The notes beneath the pieces were generated by a model, which saw nothing but the letters and a program-made list of their open reading frames with translations, did not search any database and was not told the origin of the DNA. A program made the translations under genes and the position numbers. A DNA stretch of 32,458 nt from Bacteroidales bacterium (GTDB lineage: Bacteria; Bacteroidota; Bacteroidia; Bacteroidales; UBA932). Below are positions 22,338 through 31,405 of the stretch, piece by piece; the first letter of the stretch is position 1, and each line of letters begins with the position of its first letter. The DNA lies in NCBI GenBank assembly GCA_029009115.1, contig JAQXJU010000079.1, positions 1 through 32,458 of the forward strand, given 5' to 3'.

Positions 22338-24248
22338 TTATTGCATAAGTTGGCGGTACCATTCCTGCATAACATAGAAGGCTTTCTTGCGCTCGCCTCT
22401 TTCAGAAATCAGTCCCTTGCGGTTGTAGTCGTCCTGAATGCCCTTGAGCTGGCGGCGGGGAGAGCGGAAATCCTTGAGTATCCAGGGGGTGGAGCCGCAG
22501 AGTCCGGGGATGCGCGAAAGCATCTTAACGTTCTCCTGATAGAGATATTCCTGATACTCTTCGGTAAAGCGCTCGCTCTTGTCGCCGTGCAGTCCGTACA
22601 GGGCACCTCCGCCGTATTCAGAGATGAAGACGGGTTTCTCAACGTTGAAAGTCCAGTTGACCCTGGAGCACTTGTCGTTGTCGCCGTCGTACCAACCCAC
22701 ATACTGGTTGAAACTGATGAGATCGGCCTTCGAAAGAAGCTCGTCATTCACTGTGGCACAGGTCCTGGCAGGGTCGGTGTATTCCTTTTCCATAGCTGCC
22801 GAAATCAGGCGGCTGTCGTCAAGGCTGCGGGCCTTGTCAATCAGGCGCGAGAGGAAGTTCAGGCGAGCCTCGGAGCGGGGTGTCTCATTTGCCACCGACC
22901 ATATGATGACATTGGCGCGGTTGCGGTCGCGTGTTATCATATCGCAGAGCTGGGCCTCGGCATTGGCATAGGTGTCGGGGTTGTCCCAGTGTATGGTCCA
23001 ATAGACGGGAATCTCGTCCCATACCATAATACCCATTTCTTCCGCAACCCTTAGCATAGCCTCGTTGTGGGGATAGTGGGCAAGACGCACGAAGTTGCAG
23101 TTCATCTCCTTTGCCCATCCCAGAAGGGTTCTGGCGTGCTCCTCGCAATAGGCTCTGCCGTTTGAGCCGAAGGGCTGCTCCTCGTGGACAGAGACTCCGC
23201 GGCAGAAAATCTTCTGCCCGTTGAGATAGAGGGCATTGCCACGAGCCTCGATGTTACGGAATCCTATCCTGTCGGAAAGAGTTTCTCCCTGGGTTGTCAG
23301 GAGCACGTCGTAGAGTTTGGGATTCTCGGGGCACCACAGGCTCAGCGAAGGCTTTTTGCGGCCCTTGGCGAGGGTCCACTCGAAGGAAGCGAAGCCCTTG
23401 GCATCTACCGAAAGTTCTTGCCTGAGAGAGAGTTCGGGAATCTCGACGCATACGGTCTCTCCCCCGGAGGCTCCGTCCATCCTGACCCAGCCCTCGATTA
23501 CGTTGTCGGTCCCCTTGCGGAGCCTGAGAGAATACTCTCTGACGAAGGCTGCAGGGGTTTCGATGAGATGTACGCTGCGGGTAATTCCGCCGTAGTTCCA
23601 CCAGTCGGAGTTAAGGGTAGGTACTCCCTCGGGGCGGCGCTTGTTGTCAACCTTGACGACAATGAAGTTCTCGCCGCTCTTCAGAAGAGGGGTCAGTTCG
23701 ATGTTGAAAGGGGTGTAACCGCCTGTATGCTTGGCAACTGCCTTCCCGTTGATGCCGACTATGGTCTCGTAGTTTGCAGCCTCGAAGTAGAGGAAGTAGC
23801 GTTTGCCCTCCCTGGGTTCGATATTGAACTTCTGGCGGTACCATATGGTCCCCTCGTAGTAGTAGAGCCTGTCGGACTGGGTATTCCAGTCGCCTGGGAC
23901 ATAGAGGCTTCCGTCGGTATCGAAGTCGTACTCAACGAGTTTGGTCTTGTCATCCTTGAAGGCCTTGCCGGCAAAGAATGAAGAGTTGTCGGGATGGGGT
24001 TTGAGACGGTAGTTGTAGTAGCCGTTCTCGTACTGGTCGATAATGGCCTTCCACTGTCCGTCGAGACAGGTTGTGTTGCGTCCCCTGACATTCATTATCT
24101 GCGGGGCAAGTCCGTAATTGAGACTGGAGGCTATGGCCTCGCGCAGGTCGGTCATATTGTGGCCTGCAACGGTGGTGGCATCCTGCGAAATGGCATCCAC
24201 GCAGAACGTGAATGCCATCAGGACTGTAATCAGTGAACGAATATTCAT
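22338..24248 (-). CDS. Glycoside hydrolase family 2, probable beta-glucuronidase
   Basis: A 636-residue secreted GH2 enzyme with a signal peptide (1-22, ending DAISQ). A jelly-roll sugar-binding domain follows (about 60-230, with YVPGDWN and EGTIWYRQKF), then an Ig-like domain and a TIM barrel from about 333. The acid/base is E455 in WSVANE and the nucleophile E544 in ISEYGGG. Near the C-terminus YNRKG supplies N609 and K611, the NxKG motif that recognises the glucuronate carboxylate in bacterial beta-glucuronidases and is absent from beta-galactosidases. It is 11 nt downstream of the M3 peptidase gene and in the same operon. No SusCD pair is adjacent. Confidence 0.87.
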   Translation of the reverse strand: MNIRSLITVLMAFTFCVDAISQDATTVAGHNMTDLREAIASSLNYGLAPQIMNVRGRNTTCLDGQWKAIIDQYENGYYNYRLKPHPDNSSFFAGKAFKDDKTKLVEYDFDTDGSLYVPGDWNTQSDRLYYYEGTIWYRQKFNIEPREGKRYFLYFEAANYETIVGINGKAVAKHTGGYTPFNIELTPLLKSGENFIVVKVDNKRRPEGVPTLNSDWWNYGGITRSVHLIETPAAFVREYSLRLRKGTDNVIEGWVRMDGASGGETVCVEIPELSLRQELSVDAKGFASFEWTLAKGRKKPSLSLWCPENPKLYDVLLTTQGETLSDRIGFRNIEARGNALYLNGQKIFCRGVSVHEEQPFGSNGRAYCEEHARTLLGWAKEMNCNFVRLAHYPHNEAMLRVAEEMGIMVWDEIPVYWTIHWDNPDTYANAEAQLCDMITRDRNRANVIIWSVANETPRSEARLNFLSRLIDKARSLDDSRLISAAMEKEYTDPARTCATVNDELLSKADLISFNQYVGWYDGDNDKCSRVNWTFNVEKPVFISEYGGGALYGLHGDKSERFTEEYQEYLYQENVKMLSRIPGLCGSTPWILKDFRSPRRQLKGIQDDYNRKGLISERGERKKAFYVMQEWYRQLMQ

Positions 24249-24259
24249 TTGTCGGTCAG

Positions 24260-26275
24260 TTATTTTAATCCTCTTGCGCGAAGAAGTGCAGACGCGTCGG
24301 GATCGGCTCCACGGAAAGTGCGGTAGAGGGTCATAGGCTCCTCGCTTCCTCCCTTCTCGAGAATGTTGTGGCGGAAGCTCATTGCAGTCTCGCTGTCGAA
24401 GATGCCCTTTTGGCGGAAGAGCTCGAAGGCATCCTTGTCAAGAACCTCGGCCCAGAGGTAGCTGTAATAGCCGGCAGAATAGCCGCTCGAACCGAAGATA
24501 TGATTGAAATAGGTCGTGCGGTAGCGGGGGATAATCTCGTCGATGAGCCCCATCTCAGCGCAGAACCTGCTTTCGAGGGCTTCCATATCCTCGTCGTCGG
24601 AGAGTTCGGAAAGCTCGTGCCACTTCATGTCCAGGATAGATGCGGCAGTCAGTTCGCCGGTGGAGAATCCCTGACCGTAATTGGCGCAGGCTCGCATTTT
24701 CTCTACCAGTTCGGCGGGAATGACCTCACCGGTCTTCCAGTGGAAGGCGTAGGTGGCAAGCACCTCGGGTTCGAAGGCCCAGTTCTCGTTTATCTGAGAA
24801 GGAAGTTCGACGAAGTCTCTCTTTACCGAAGTTCCGCTGAGCGAACGGTAGCTGCACTGGCTCAGAAGTCCGTGCAGGGCGTGGCCAAACTCGTGGAACA
24901 TAGTCTCAACCTGGTCTATAGTCAACAGCGAGGGCTGGTCGTCGGCGGGCTTGTTGAAGTTGCCCACATTTACGATGACGGGACGTACGTTCTGTCCGTC
25001 GGGCGTAACATACTGCTCGGCGAAGTTAGTCATCCAGGCTCCTCCCCTCTTGCTGTCGCGGGGATAGTAGTCGGTGATGATGATTCCGATAAGTGAACCG
25101 TCGGAGTCGCTGACCTTGAAGGCTTCGGCCTCGTCGTTGTATAGGGTTACGCCCTCGAGAGGCTCGAAACTGAGTCCGTACAGGCGCGACGCGTTGCCGA
25201 AGACACCGTTGCGGACATTCTCCATCTTGAAGTACTGCATAACCTCGGCTTCGTCGAAATCGTAGCGGTCTTTGCGTACCTTCTCGGCGTAGTAGAGGTA
25301 GTCCCAGGGCTGAATAGTGGTTCCGGCAGGAAGTATGCCTGCGGCAATGTCCACGTCCATATACTTCTGCATATCAGCCACTTCTTCTTTTGCGCGCTGC
25401 ATAGCGGCCTTCATTATCTCGTCGAGGAAAGTATCCACCGCCCCGGGGGTTCCGGCCATCTTGGTCTTGAGAATCTGGGCGGCAGGGGTATCATAACCCA
25501 TAAGGCGGGCCTTCTCGATGCGGAGCTGCATAGTGCGGCGGACATTCTCTTTGTTGTCGAAGCTGTCGCCGTGGTTGCAGCGGTTTGAATAGGCCTTGAA
25601 AATTTTCTCGCGTAAAGCGCGGTCTTCGGTAGAGGCCATCTTGTCGTAGTAGTTCGACACAGGGAAGCCGAACTCTGTCTTGAAGGCATTGCTCTGGGCA
25701 AGCAGATTGTTGGCAAAGGAGAGCGAGAGCGATGAAAGCTCGCTGTTGATGGCCTTCAGGCGAGCCTGGCTGGCTTCGTCGAGATTGATTCCGTTGTCGA
25801 GAAAGCCCTCGTACAGGCCCTTAAGGAGCATCTGCTGCTCGCGGGTAAGGGCGCTCTGATCGGCCTCCCACACGGTCTTAACCCTCTCGAAGAGGGCCTT
25901 GTTCATCATCAGGTTGTCGCTGTGCTCGGAGATGAGGGGCATAGCCTCGGCAACTATGGAGTTGAGTTTGTCGGTGGCATCGCTCTCACTGAGGTTGAAG
26001 AGCACGGCAGATACCCTCGAAAGAACTGCTCCGCTGCGGTCGAAGGCAGCAACAGTATTTTCGAAATCGGGAGCTGCGGGATTGTTTACAATAGCCTCAA
26101 TCTCGGCATTCTGAAGGGCAATACCCTTCTTGATTGCCGGAAGATAGTCTCTTTCCTTGATTTTGGCAAAATCAGGAATTCCATAAGGAGTTTCCCATTC
26201 AGAAAGGAAGGGATTGGGTGCACAGGATGCCATAAGTACTGCGGCTGCAAGCGCGATAAAAATTCTTTTCATCAT
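24260..26275 (-). CDS. M3 family metallopeptidase (Dcp-like), lipoprotein
   Basis: A 671-residue zinc peptidase similar to oligopeptidase A and peptidyl-dipeptidase Dcp. The HEFGH motif (461-465) with E490 25 residues later forms the zinc site. The Dcp/OpdA C-terminal features FGSSGYSAGYYSYLWAEVL and RHNILEKGG are present. The start KRIFIALAAAVLMASC is a lipoprotein signal with Cys18, so it acts outside the cytoplasm on small peptides. The start ATG overlaps the DUF5689 stop as ATGA; a second ATG follows immediately and is an equally possible start. Confidence 0.92.
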   Translation of the reverse strand: MMKRIFIALAAAVLMASCAPNPFLSEWETPYGIPDFAKIKERDYLPAIKKGIALQNAEIEAIVNNPAAPDFENTVAAFDRSGAVLSRVSAVLFNLSESDATDKLNSIVAEAMPLISEHSDNLMMNKALFERVKTVWEADQSALTREQQMLLKGLYEGFLDNGINLDEASQARLKAINSELSSLSLSFANNLLAQSNAFKTEFGFPVSNYYDKMASTEDRALREKIFKAYSNRCNHGDSFDNKENVRRTMQLRIEKARLMGYDTPAAQILKTKMAGTPGAVDTFLDEIMKAAMQRAKEEVADMQKYMDVDIAAGILPAGTTIQPWDYLYYAEKVRKDRYDFDEAEVMQYFKMENVRNGVFGNASRLYGLSFEPLEGVTLYNDEAEAFKVSDSDGSLIGIIITDYYPRDSKRGGAWMTNFAEQYVTPDGQNVRPVIVNVGNFNKPADDQPSLLTIDQVETMFHEFGHALHGLLSQCSYRSLSGTSVKRDFVELPSQINENWAFEPEVLATYAFHWKTGEVIPAELVEKMRACANYGQGFSTGELTAASILDMKWHELSELSDDEDMEALESRFCAEMGLIDEIIPRYRTTYFNHIFGSSGYSAGYYSYLWAEVLDKDAFELFRQKGIFDSETAMSFRHNILEKGGSEEPMTLYRTFRGADPDASALLRARGLK

Positions 26276-27399
26276 TGTCTGGGTAGGGTTTTGCCCGTAT
26301 CGGAATAACGGATGTCATCGTAGGAGTTAATAACGAACTGAACCGATCCCTGATAAAGGGTGACGATTCCGGTAACGTCAATCGATCTGCTGCCGTTAAG
26401 GATATCCTCGGGGATTTCGTAATCGCCGAACTTCGAGAATCCGCTCGTACGGATAAGAACGGGTTTGCTGCCGTTCATCTTGAAGTACTGGCTTACCGAT
26501 ATGGCCGTGGCGTTCTTGCGGATTTCTTCCTTGTGGTCGGCAACCGTTCCGTAGTTAAGGTCGTTGCCGTTGCCCACCTTGACATCATCCCACTGACCGG
26601 AATCAAGAACGCTCTTGAACTTATTCTCCGAAAGGGCCCAGCTGGTGATTCCGAAGGTATCTTCCGAGAGGAAGATGCGGTTCGAAGACTCCTTGGTGTT
26701 CTTGTTGGGATCTCGGTAGAAGAGGGCGAAAATTTCGTTGTCGTAGGTCAGATTCTTCAGAGTGACGTACTTTCCGACATACTTGTTCGTAATCTGGGTG
26801 TCATTCCAGTCGGGGAGTTTGTTATGGTCTGTGACGACCTCGGGCACCAGGGGGGCTGCGGGGGCTCCCTTGAAAATGTGCTCGTCGATAAGCCTTGTCT
26901 CCTCGATGTAAGAGGTTTCATAGGTTCCCGAAGGGTCTTCGGCACCCACCTGAATCATACCGTTGCCGTACTTGTTGTACTGGGTATTGCGCTCCTTGTA
27001 TCCGTACATCCCGATATACAGGCCGGTGCACCTGACATAGAGCAGCTGACCCGGACGGTAGGAGTTGTACAGCGCTGTCTTGCCTATCTTGATTTCCATT
27101 CCCCCGGTATTGTCTTCGATGTAGAGGCTCTTGTAGGCATTGCCCTCTTTATCCGACGAACTTACGCGGCCGGCAATGATTACGTCGCGTCCTTTTACGG
27201 TGGGAATCAGTGAACCCTTGCCCAGAGAGTACATCTGCGCAAGCTGGGCAATGGTATGGGTGGGAGTGAGTTCATAATAGTCTTCCTCGGGAACATCGGG
27301 ATACCTGCCCGTGAATACCGGCTGGAATTCCTCAATGAGTGAGGTACAGGACACCGAGGCCAGAATGGCGAGAGCTATTGCGAATATCTTGGTTTTCAT
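26272..27399 (-). CDS. DUF5689 domain lipoprotein
   Basis: A 375-residue lipoprotein (signal MKTKIFAIALAILASVSC, lipidated Cys18). The region from about residue 65 (GRDVIIAGRVSSSDKEGN, then SLYIEDNTGGMEI and GQLLYVRCTGLYIG) has the pattern of an OB-fold of the kind found in nucleic-acid-binding and nuclease-associated proteins, and fits DUF5689. A second such domain may lie near the C-terminus (ITSWALSENKF to the end). Function is not established. It lies one base after the TonB-dependent receptor gene, a position like that of a surface partner lipoprotein. Confidence 0.8.
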   Translation of the reverse strand: MKTKIFAIALAILASVSCTSLIEEFQPVFTGRYPDVPEEDYYELTPTHTIAQLAQMYSLGKGSLIPTVKGRDVIIAGRVSSSDKEGNAYKSLYIEDNTGGMEIKIGKTALYNSYRPGQLLYVRCTGLYIGMYGYKERNTQYNKYGNGMIQVGAEDPSGTYETSYIEETRLIDEHIFKGAPAAPLVPEVVTDHNKLPDWNDTQITNKYVGKYVTLKNLTYDNEIFALFYRDPNKNTKESSNRIFLSEDTFGITSWALSENKFKSVLDSGQWDDVKVGNGNDLNYGTVADHKEEIRKNATAISVSQYFKMNGSKPVLIRTSGFSKFGDYEIPEDILNGSRSIDVTGIVTLYQGSVQFVINSYDDIRYSDTGKTLPRQ

Positions 27400-27400
27400 C

Positions 27401-30334
27401 TTAGAATCTGAAGTAGAGGTTCAACATATAGTTCGCTCCGCACATATAGTAGTACTTGGGGTCGAAACGGTAGTAGCGGTCTTTGTTTGCGCTCTTGATG
27501 AGACGGGTCTGCTCATAGCCGCCGGTCTTGACCGAAGTGTTGTTGAGAAGGTTCTTGACCTCCAGCGAGAAACCGACATTGTAATTGCCCACATACCAGC
27601 TCTTTCCGACACTGAAGTTCATAAGGAACGACGGTGCAAATTCCTCCTGGGCAGTCATATACTCTATTTCTTCGGGGGTTATCTTTTCGTCTATTCCACC
27701 CACCGCAAAGTCGGTGCGGTACAGGGGATTCATATCTATATATGAATGGGCGAAATACTGTCCGTTGAGTTCGAAGAACCAGTAGCTGTCGGTACGGTAG
27801 TTCAGCGAAATCTGAGTCGCAAGCTGGGGGCTGCTGGGCACATAGTGCTTGCGCTCGCCTTCAAGGACATAGTTGCCTTCAAGGTCCTGCTCGAAGGTTC
27901 CGTCTGCGGCCTTGCGGTACACCGGATTGCTCTTCCAGTAGGGAACGTCCTCGTCGCGCAGTATCTCGGCGGAGTTGTCCATAGTCTGAACCATATGAGG
28001 AGTGGAGGTGTAGATGTATTCACCCCAGCTCAACACTCCCGAAACCGACAGACCGGGAATGGGAAGGGGCAGTTTGACTCCTGCCTCGATTCCGGCGTGG
28101 CGCTGGTCTATGCCTGTCATCGCAAAGTTGGTGAAGGAACTCTGCGAGTCGTCGTAGAAGCTCATCACGTCGGTCTGGTCCATAATCTTGGTCCAGAATC
28201 CGGTGACACGGGCATTGAGGTCACCCTTGCTGTACTGCCAGGTAAGGTCGGCAGATGCAGTCTTGATGGTGGTCAGGCCCTCGACCAGGGAGTTGCGTGT
28301 CCTTGCGGAAATGAAGCTCTGGTTGAAGGTGGGAGCATCGTTGAAGTATCCCACATTGAGGACGACTCTCTGATTGTTTCCGAGAATCTGCTGAACACCC
28401 GCCTTGAGTGAGTAAGTGGTGAAACGGCTTACCTTTGACTTGCCTTTGGAAGAGATGACGTCGCCGTTGCGGTCGTAAGAAGTGAGTTTCTCGCCCGAAA
28501 CAGGGTCGAAATACTCGTCGCCGTTCTCGTCGAGCCCGCAGAACAGGCCTTTGCGGACCAGACCTTCTCTCCAGAAGGATTCTCTGCCAAGCGAGGCCGA
28601 GACTGTGCCGGTGAACTTGCCCACTTCGAGCGAGCCGTTGAGCCAGACGCGGGCCTTGCGAACCTGCGCAAGGTAGTCGTAGCCGTACTTGCCGCCCTTT
28701 ACCACCTTTTCGGCAGTTCCGTTCTCGAGGAAGTAGTCGAGGTCGTTCTGAACCTTGTATTCGTTGATTGCATAGTCTCTTTCGGCAAAGGAGTCGATGT
28801 TTACGTAGTACTCGCCTCCGAGAAGGTCGTTAATCTTCTTGTAGTTCTCGGTACGGTTGAACTTGAGGTCGGCTCCTCCGTTGATCTTCAGGACATTGAA
28901 GGGATTCCACCTGAAACTGGTGGCAAGGTTGATGTCGTTCTGATCGACGTGTCTCTCTTCGAGGGCATACTTGCTGCGTCCGCCGGAGGCGTAGTTCACG
29001 TTGTAGAGGCGGTCCCAGTTGATATGCTGGTAGTTGGCATACTCCTTTATGCGGTAATTCCAGGTCTCTGTGGCAATGGCCGCCTTCTCAAAGTTCGTAC
29101 GGTTATAGTCGGAATCTTCCATAAAGTAGTAGGACGGAAGATTGCGGTAGTAGTCGGGACGCGGGTCGGGTGCGTCGTACCAGTCGAGAGCCGTGTATCC
29201 GTTGAAGCCGGTACGCCACAGCAGGGTGGTGCTGGTCTTGAAGCTGTCGCTGGGCTTGAAGTCGTACTTGAAAGCCACAACAGGTTCAAAGGTCTTGCGA
29301 ACGCGTGAGTTACGGACCTTTCCGTTCTGATAACCCCAGTTGGAGTTGTACAGATTGTCATTCATCAGATCATAGACCTCCTGGGTGGATGCATTCTGTG
29401 CACCGCGCTCTCCGGGAGTGACCAGGGCGAAGATGGCAAATGAATTGGCGTAGTCTATCTTCTTCTCGGCACCGGCATAGATGGCAAAGTTGCGGTAGAA
29501 GACACCGTCCACCCAGTCGTTTCCGCCGAGTCGTGCGCTGGCATTGACTGCATAAGACCAGCCGTTGTCCATCTGGCCGCTGGCATAGTTGGCCATCAGG
29601 CGCAGGCGGTACATTGCCGAGTTGCTCAGCACCGAGAACCTCATTCCTGGACGCACTGCGTTGGGAGTACCGTTGATATAGGTGGCACCGTTGTATCCGG
29701 CGTGGCCGAATTCGGCAAGGTCGAGACCGTTTACAGACTCTTTGCTGCGGGTCGCCTCATTCAAGCCGCTCCACAGGCTGTAGGGGCTGTAGCCGGTGAT
29801 GGCATCGTTCATACGCACCCCGGCGAGGTAAACATCCTGCGACTCGGAGTTGTAGCCGCGGTTCTTGAAACGTATGGCGCTGAATCCGTATCCCGCCACG
29901 TTGGAATACACGTCATTGGCTCCGAAAAGAAGGGTCGGGGCATCGCTGTAACCTGAATCATCGAGGTCGAACTCGACAATTGCCGATTCGTCCACGTCTG
30001 AAACCTGGGCAGACTGGGTCATTGTTACAAAAATGAGGTCTCTGGTCATACCCTTCTCGACTGTCACGTTGATCTGTGCCTCGATAAAGCCGGGGGCTGA
30101 GACGCGGATGTTGTAGTTGCCGTCGCTGAGGCGGTCGAAAAGGAAAGCTCCCTTTGAATCGGCATTGGCAGTTGCGATGCTTTCGCCTGCCTGAAAGAGT
30201 TCAACCTTTGCTCCGGGGATGGGCGCGCGTCCGGCACGGTTGACAACCGAAGCCTTGATTCCTCCGGTAAGGCTCTGTGCCAGAGCGGCTCCACACACAA
30301 GGAGCGCGGCTGCAATAGTCAGCAGTTTTTTCAT
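27401..30334 (-). CDS. TonB-dependent receptor with N-terminal carboxypeptidase-regulatory-like domain
   Basis: A 977-residue outer-membrane receptor. Signal peptide 1-20 (ending GAALAQ), a regulatory-like beta-sandwich (about 22-108, with PIPGAKVELFQ and GAFLFDRLSDGNYNIRV), then an acidic linker and a plug region (FGANDVYSNVAGYGFSAIRFKNRGYN). A large barrel ends MLNLYFRF with a terminal Phe, as expected for outer-membrane insertion. It is not a SusC with SusD partner. Upstream and overlapping by ATGA is an exported nuclease-like gene, downstream the DUF5689 lipoprotein, which suggests uptake of nucleic-acid breakdown products or of a phosphorylated substrate. Confidence 0.9.
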   Translation of the reverse strand: MKKLLTIAAALLVCGAALAQSLTGGIKASVVNRAGRAPIPGAKVELFQAGESIATANADSKGAFLFDRLSDGNYNIRVSAPGFIEAQINVTVEKGMTRDLIFVTMTQSAQVSDVDESAIVEFDLDDSGYSDAPTLLFGANDVYSNVAGYGFSAIRFKNRGYNSESQDVYLAGVRMNDAITGYSPYSLWSGLNEATRSKESVNGLDLAEFGHAGYNGATYINGTPNAVRPGMRFSVLSNSAMYRLRLMANYASGQMDNGWSYAVNASARLGGNDWVDGVFYRNFAIYAGAEKKIDYANSFAIFALVTPGERGAQNASTQEVYDLMNDNLYNSNWGYQNGKVRNSRVRKTFEPVVAFKYDFKPSDSFKTSTTLLWRTGFNGYTALDWYDAPDPRPDYYRNLPSYYFMEDSDYNRTNFEKAAIATETWNYRIKEYANYQHINWDRLYNVNYASGGRSKYALEERHVDQNDINLATSFRWNPFNVLKINGGADLKFNRTENYKKINDLLGGEYYVNIDSFAERDYAINEYKVQNDLDYFLENGTAEKVVKGGKYGYDYLAQVRKARVWLNGSLEVGKFTGTVSASLGRESFWREGLVRKGLFCGLDENGDEYFDPVSGEKLTSYDRNGDVISSKGKSKVSRFTTYSLKAGVQQILGNNQRVVLNVGYFNDAPTFNQSFISARTRNSLVEGLTTIKTASADLTWQYSKGDLNARVTGFWTKIMDQTDVMSFYDDSQSSFTNFAMTGIDQRHAGIEAGVKLPLPIPGLSVSGVLSWGEYIYTSTPHMVQTMDNSAEILRDEDVPYWKSNPVYRKAADGTFEQDLEGNYVLEGERKHYVPSSPQLATQISLNYRTDSYWFFELNGQYFAHSYIDMNPLYRTDFAVGGIDEKITPEEIEYMTAQEEFAPSFLMNFSVGKSWYVGNYNVGFSLEVKNLLNNTSVKTGGYEQTRLIKSANKDRYYRFDPKYYYMCGANYMLNLYFRF

Positions 30335-31392
30335 TTGCTTATTACAATGTATGTAGGATAGTGGTCAGAGAAGCCTCCGATGAAAGCTCCTGACGAGAAT
30401 GTGCGGAAAGGAGTGCCCTTGTACTGCCCACTCTGCTGGGTCATAAAAGGCTTGTGGAACACGCGTCCGTAGTATTTTCCCTTGACTATGGGCTGAATCT
30501 TGAGCCCGCCCTGGGGTGCAACGGCAAGATTGTAGTTGACGTGTATGATGTCGAAGAGATTCCACTTGCCTTGATATGCCAGAGAGCCGTATCCGTCGGC
30601 GTGCATAGTGTAGAAGGGGTTGAAGAAGTCTTCGGGAGTAGTCTCGGCTATCGTTGGACGGCCATGCATCCATATGCTCTGGCTGTCGTCGGAAGGATCG
30701 TCGTTCATATCTCCCATTACTATGATTTTGATGCCGGGATATTTGGCCTCGAGTTCGCGGGAGTGGTTGTAGATGATTTCCATACAACGGCTGCGAAGGT
30801 CGCCCCCCTTGCCTCCGCGGCGCGAAGGTGTGTGGGTCACATATACCGCAATCTGCTCGCCGTCGATCATACCGCGCACCACAAGGATATCCCTGGTGCG
30901 GAAGTAATCCTGTGCGGCCTGGTCGAGGGTTATCTCGACTTTACTGCCCTCGAAGGTGAAGGGTATCGACTCGCTGTCGAGATATTTGAACTGTTCGGGC
31001 TTGTACAGAAGGGCCACGTCAACGCCGCGCCTGTCGGGGCTGTCGTAGTGGACTATCTGGTAGTTAGCCTCGGCAATCTGGGGGTCGCTGACCAGGTCCT
31101 CGACCACGAGCCTGTTCTCAATCTCACTTATTCCCAGAAGAGTATGCCAACGCTTGTTGTCATCCTTCATAGCACGGATGACCTTGGCCATATTGTGGAG
31201 CTTGATGTTGTAGCGCTCCTCGGTCCACTTGTTCTTTCCGTCGGGAAGGAACTCCTCGTCGTTCTTTGCGGGGTCGTCATAGATGTCGAAGAGATTCTCG
31301 AGATTGTAGAATCCCACTACATAGCTCTTCTTCTGCGCCTGTGCTGAAAAAGCCAGCAGCAGAGCCGTCAGTATGATGATTATCTTTTTCAT
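30331..31392 (-). CDS. Exported endonuclease/exonuclease/phosphatase family protein
   Basis: A 353-residue secreted protein with a clear signal peptide (MKKIIIILTALLLAFSAQAQ). The DNase I-like fold is marked by YNLENLFD, the metal-binding Glu in SEIENR, DRRGVDVALLYKP, the catalytic-loop His in THTPSRRGGKGG, MGDMNDDP and the C-terminal FSDHYPTYI. All catalytic positions are present, so a phosphodiesterase (nuclease) or phosphomonoesterase activity is expected. ATG 31392 is chosen because it opens the signal peptide; the longer start at 31431 would overlap the upstream gene. It is 13 nt after the NUC nuclease gene and ATGA-coupled to the receptor gene. Confidence 0.9.
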   Translation of the reverse strand: MKKIIIILTALLLAFSAQAQKKSYVVGFYNLENLFDIYDDPAKNDEEFLPDGKNKWTEERYNIKLHNMAKVIRAMKDDNKRWHTLLGISEIENRLVVEDLVSDPQIAEANYQIVHYDSPDRRGVDVALLYKPEQFKYLDSESIPFTFEGSKVEITLDQAAQDYFRTRDILVVRGMIDGEQIAVYVTHTPSRRGGKGGDLRSRCMEIIYNHSRELEAKYPGIKIIVMGDMNDDPSDDSQSIWMHGRPTIAETTPEDFFNPFYTMHADGYGSLAYQGKWNLFDIIHVNYNLAVAPQGGLKIQPIVKGKYYGRVFHKPFMTQQSGQYKGTPFRTFSSGAFIGGFSDHYPTYIVISK

Positions 31393-31405
31393 AAGTCTGG
31401 ACAAA

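Noticed and set aside
27401..30334. SusC/SusD polysaccharide utilisation locus
   Set aside because: No SusD-like gene is adjacent; the neighbouring lipoprotein is DUF5689, and the receptor lacks a recognisable SusC signature.
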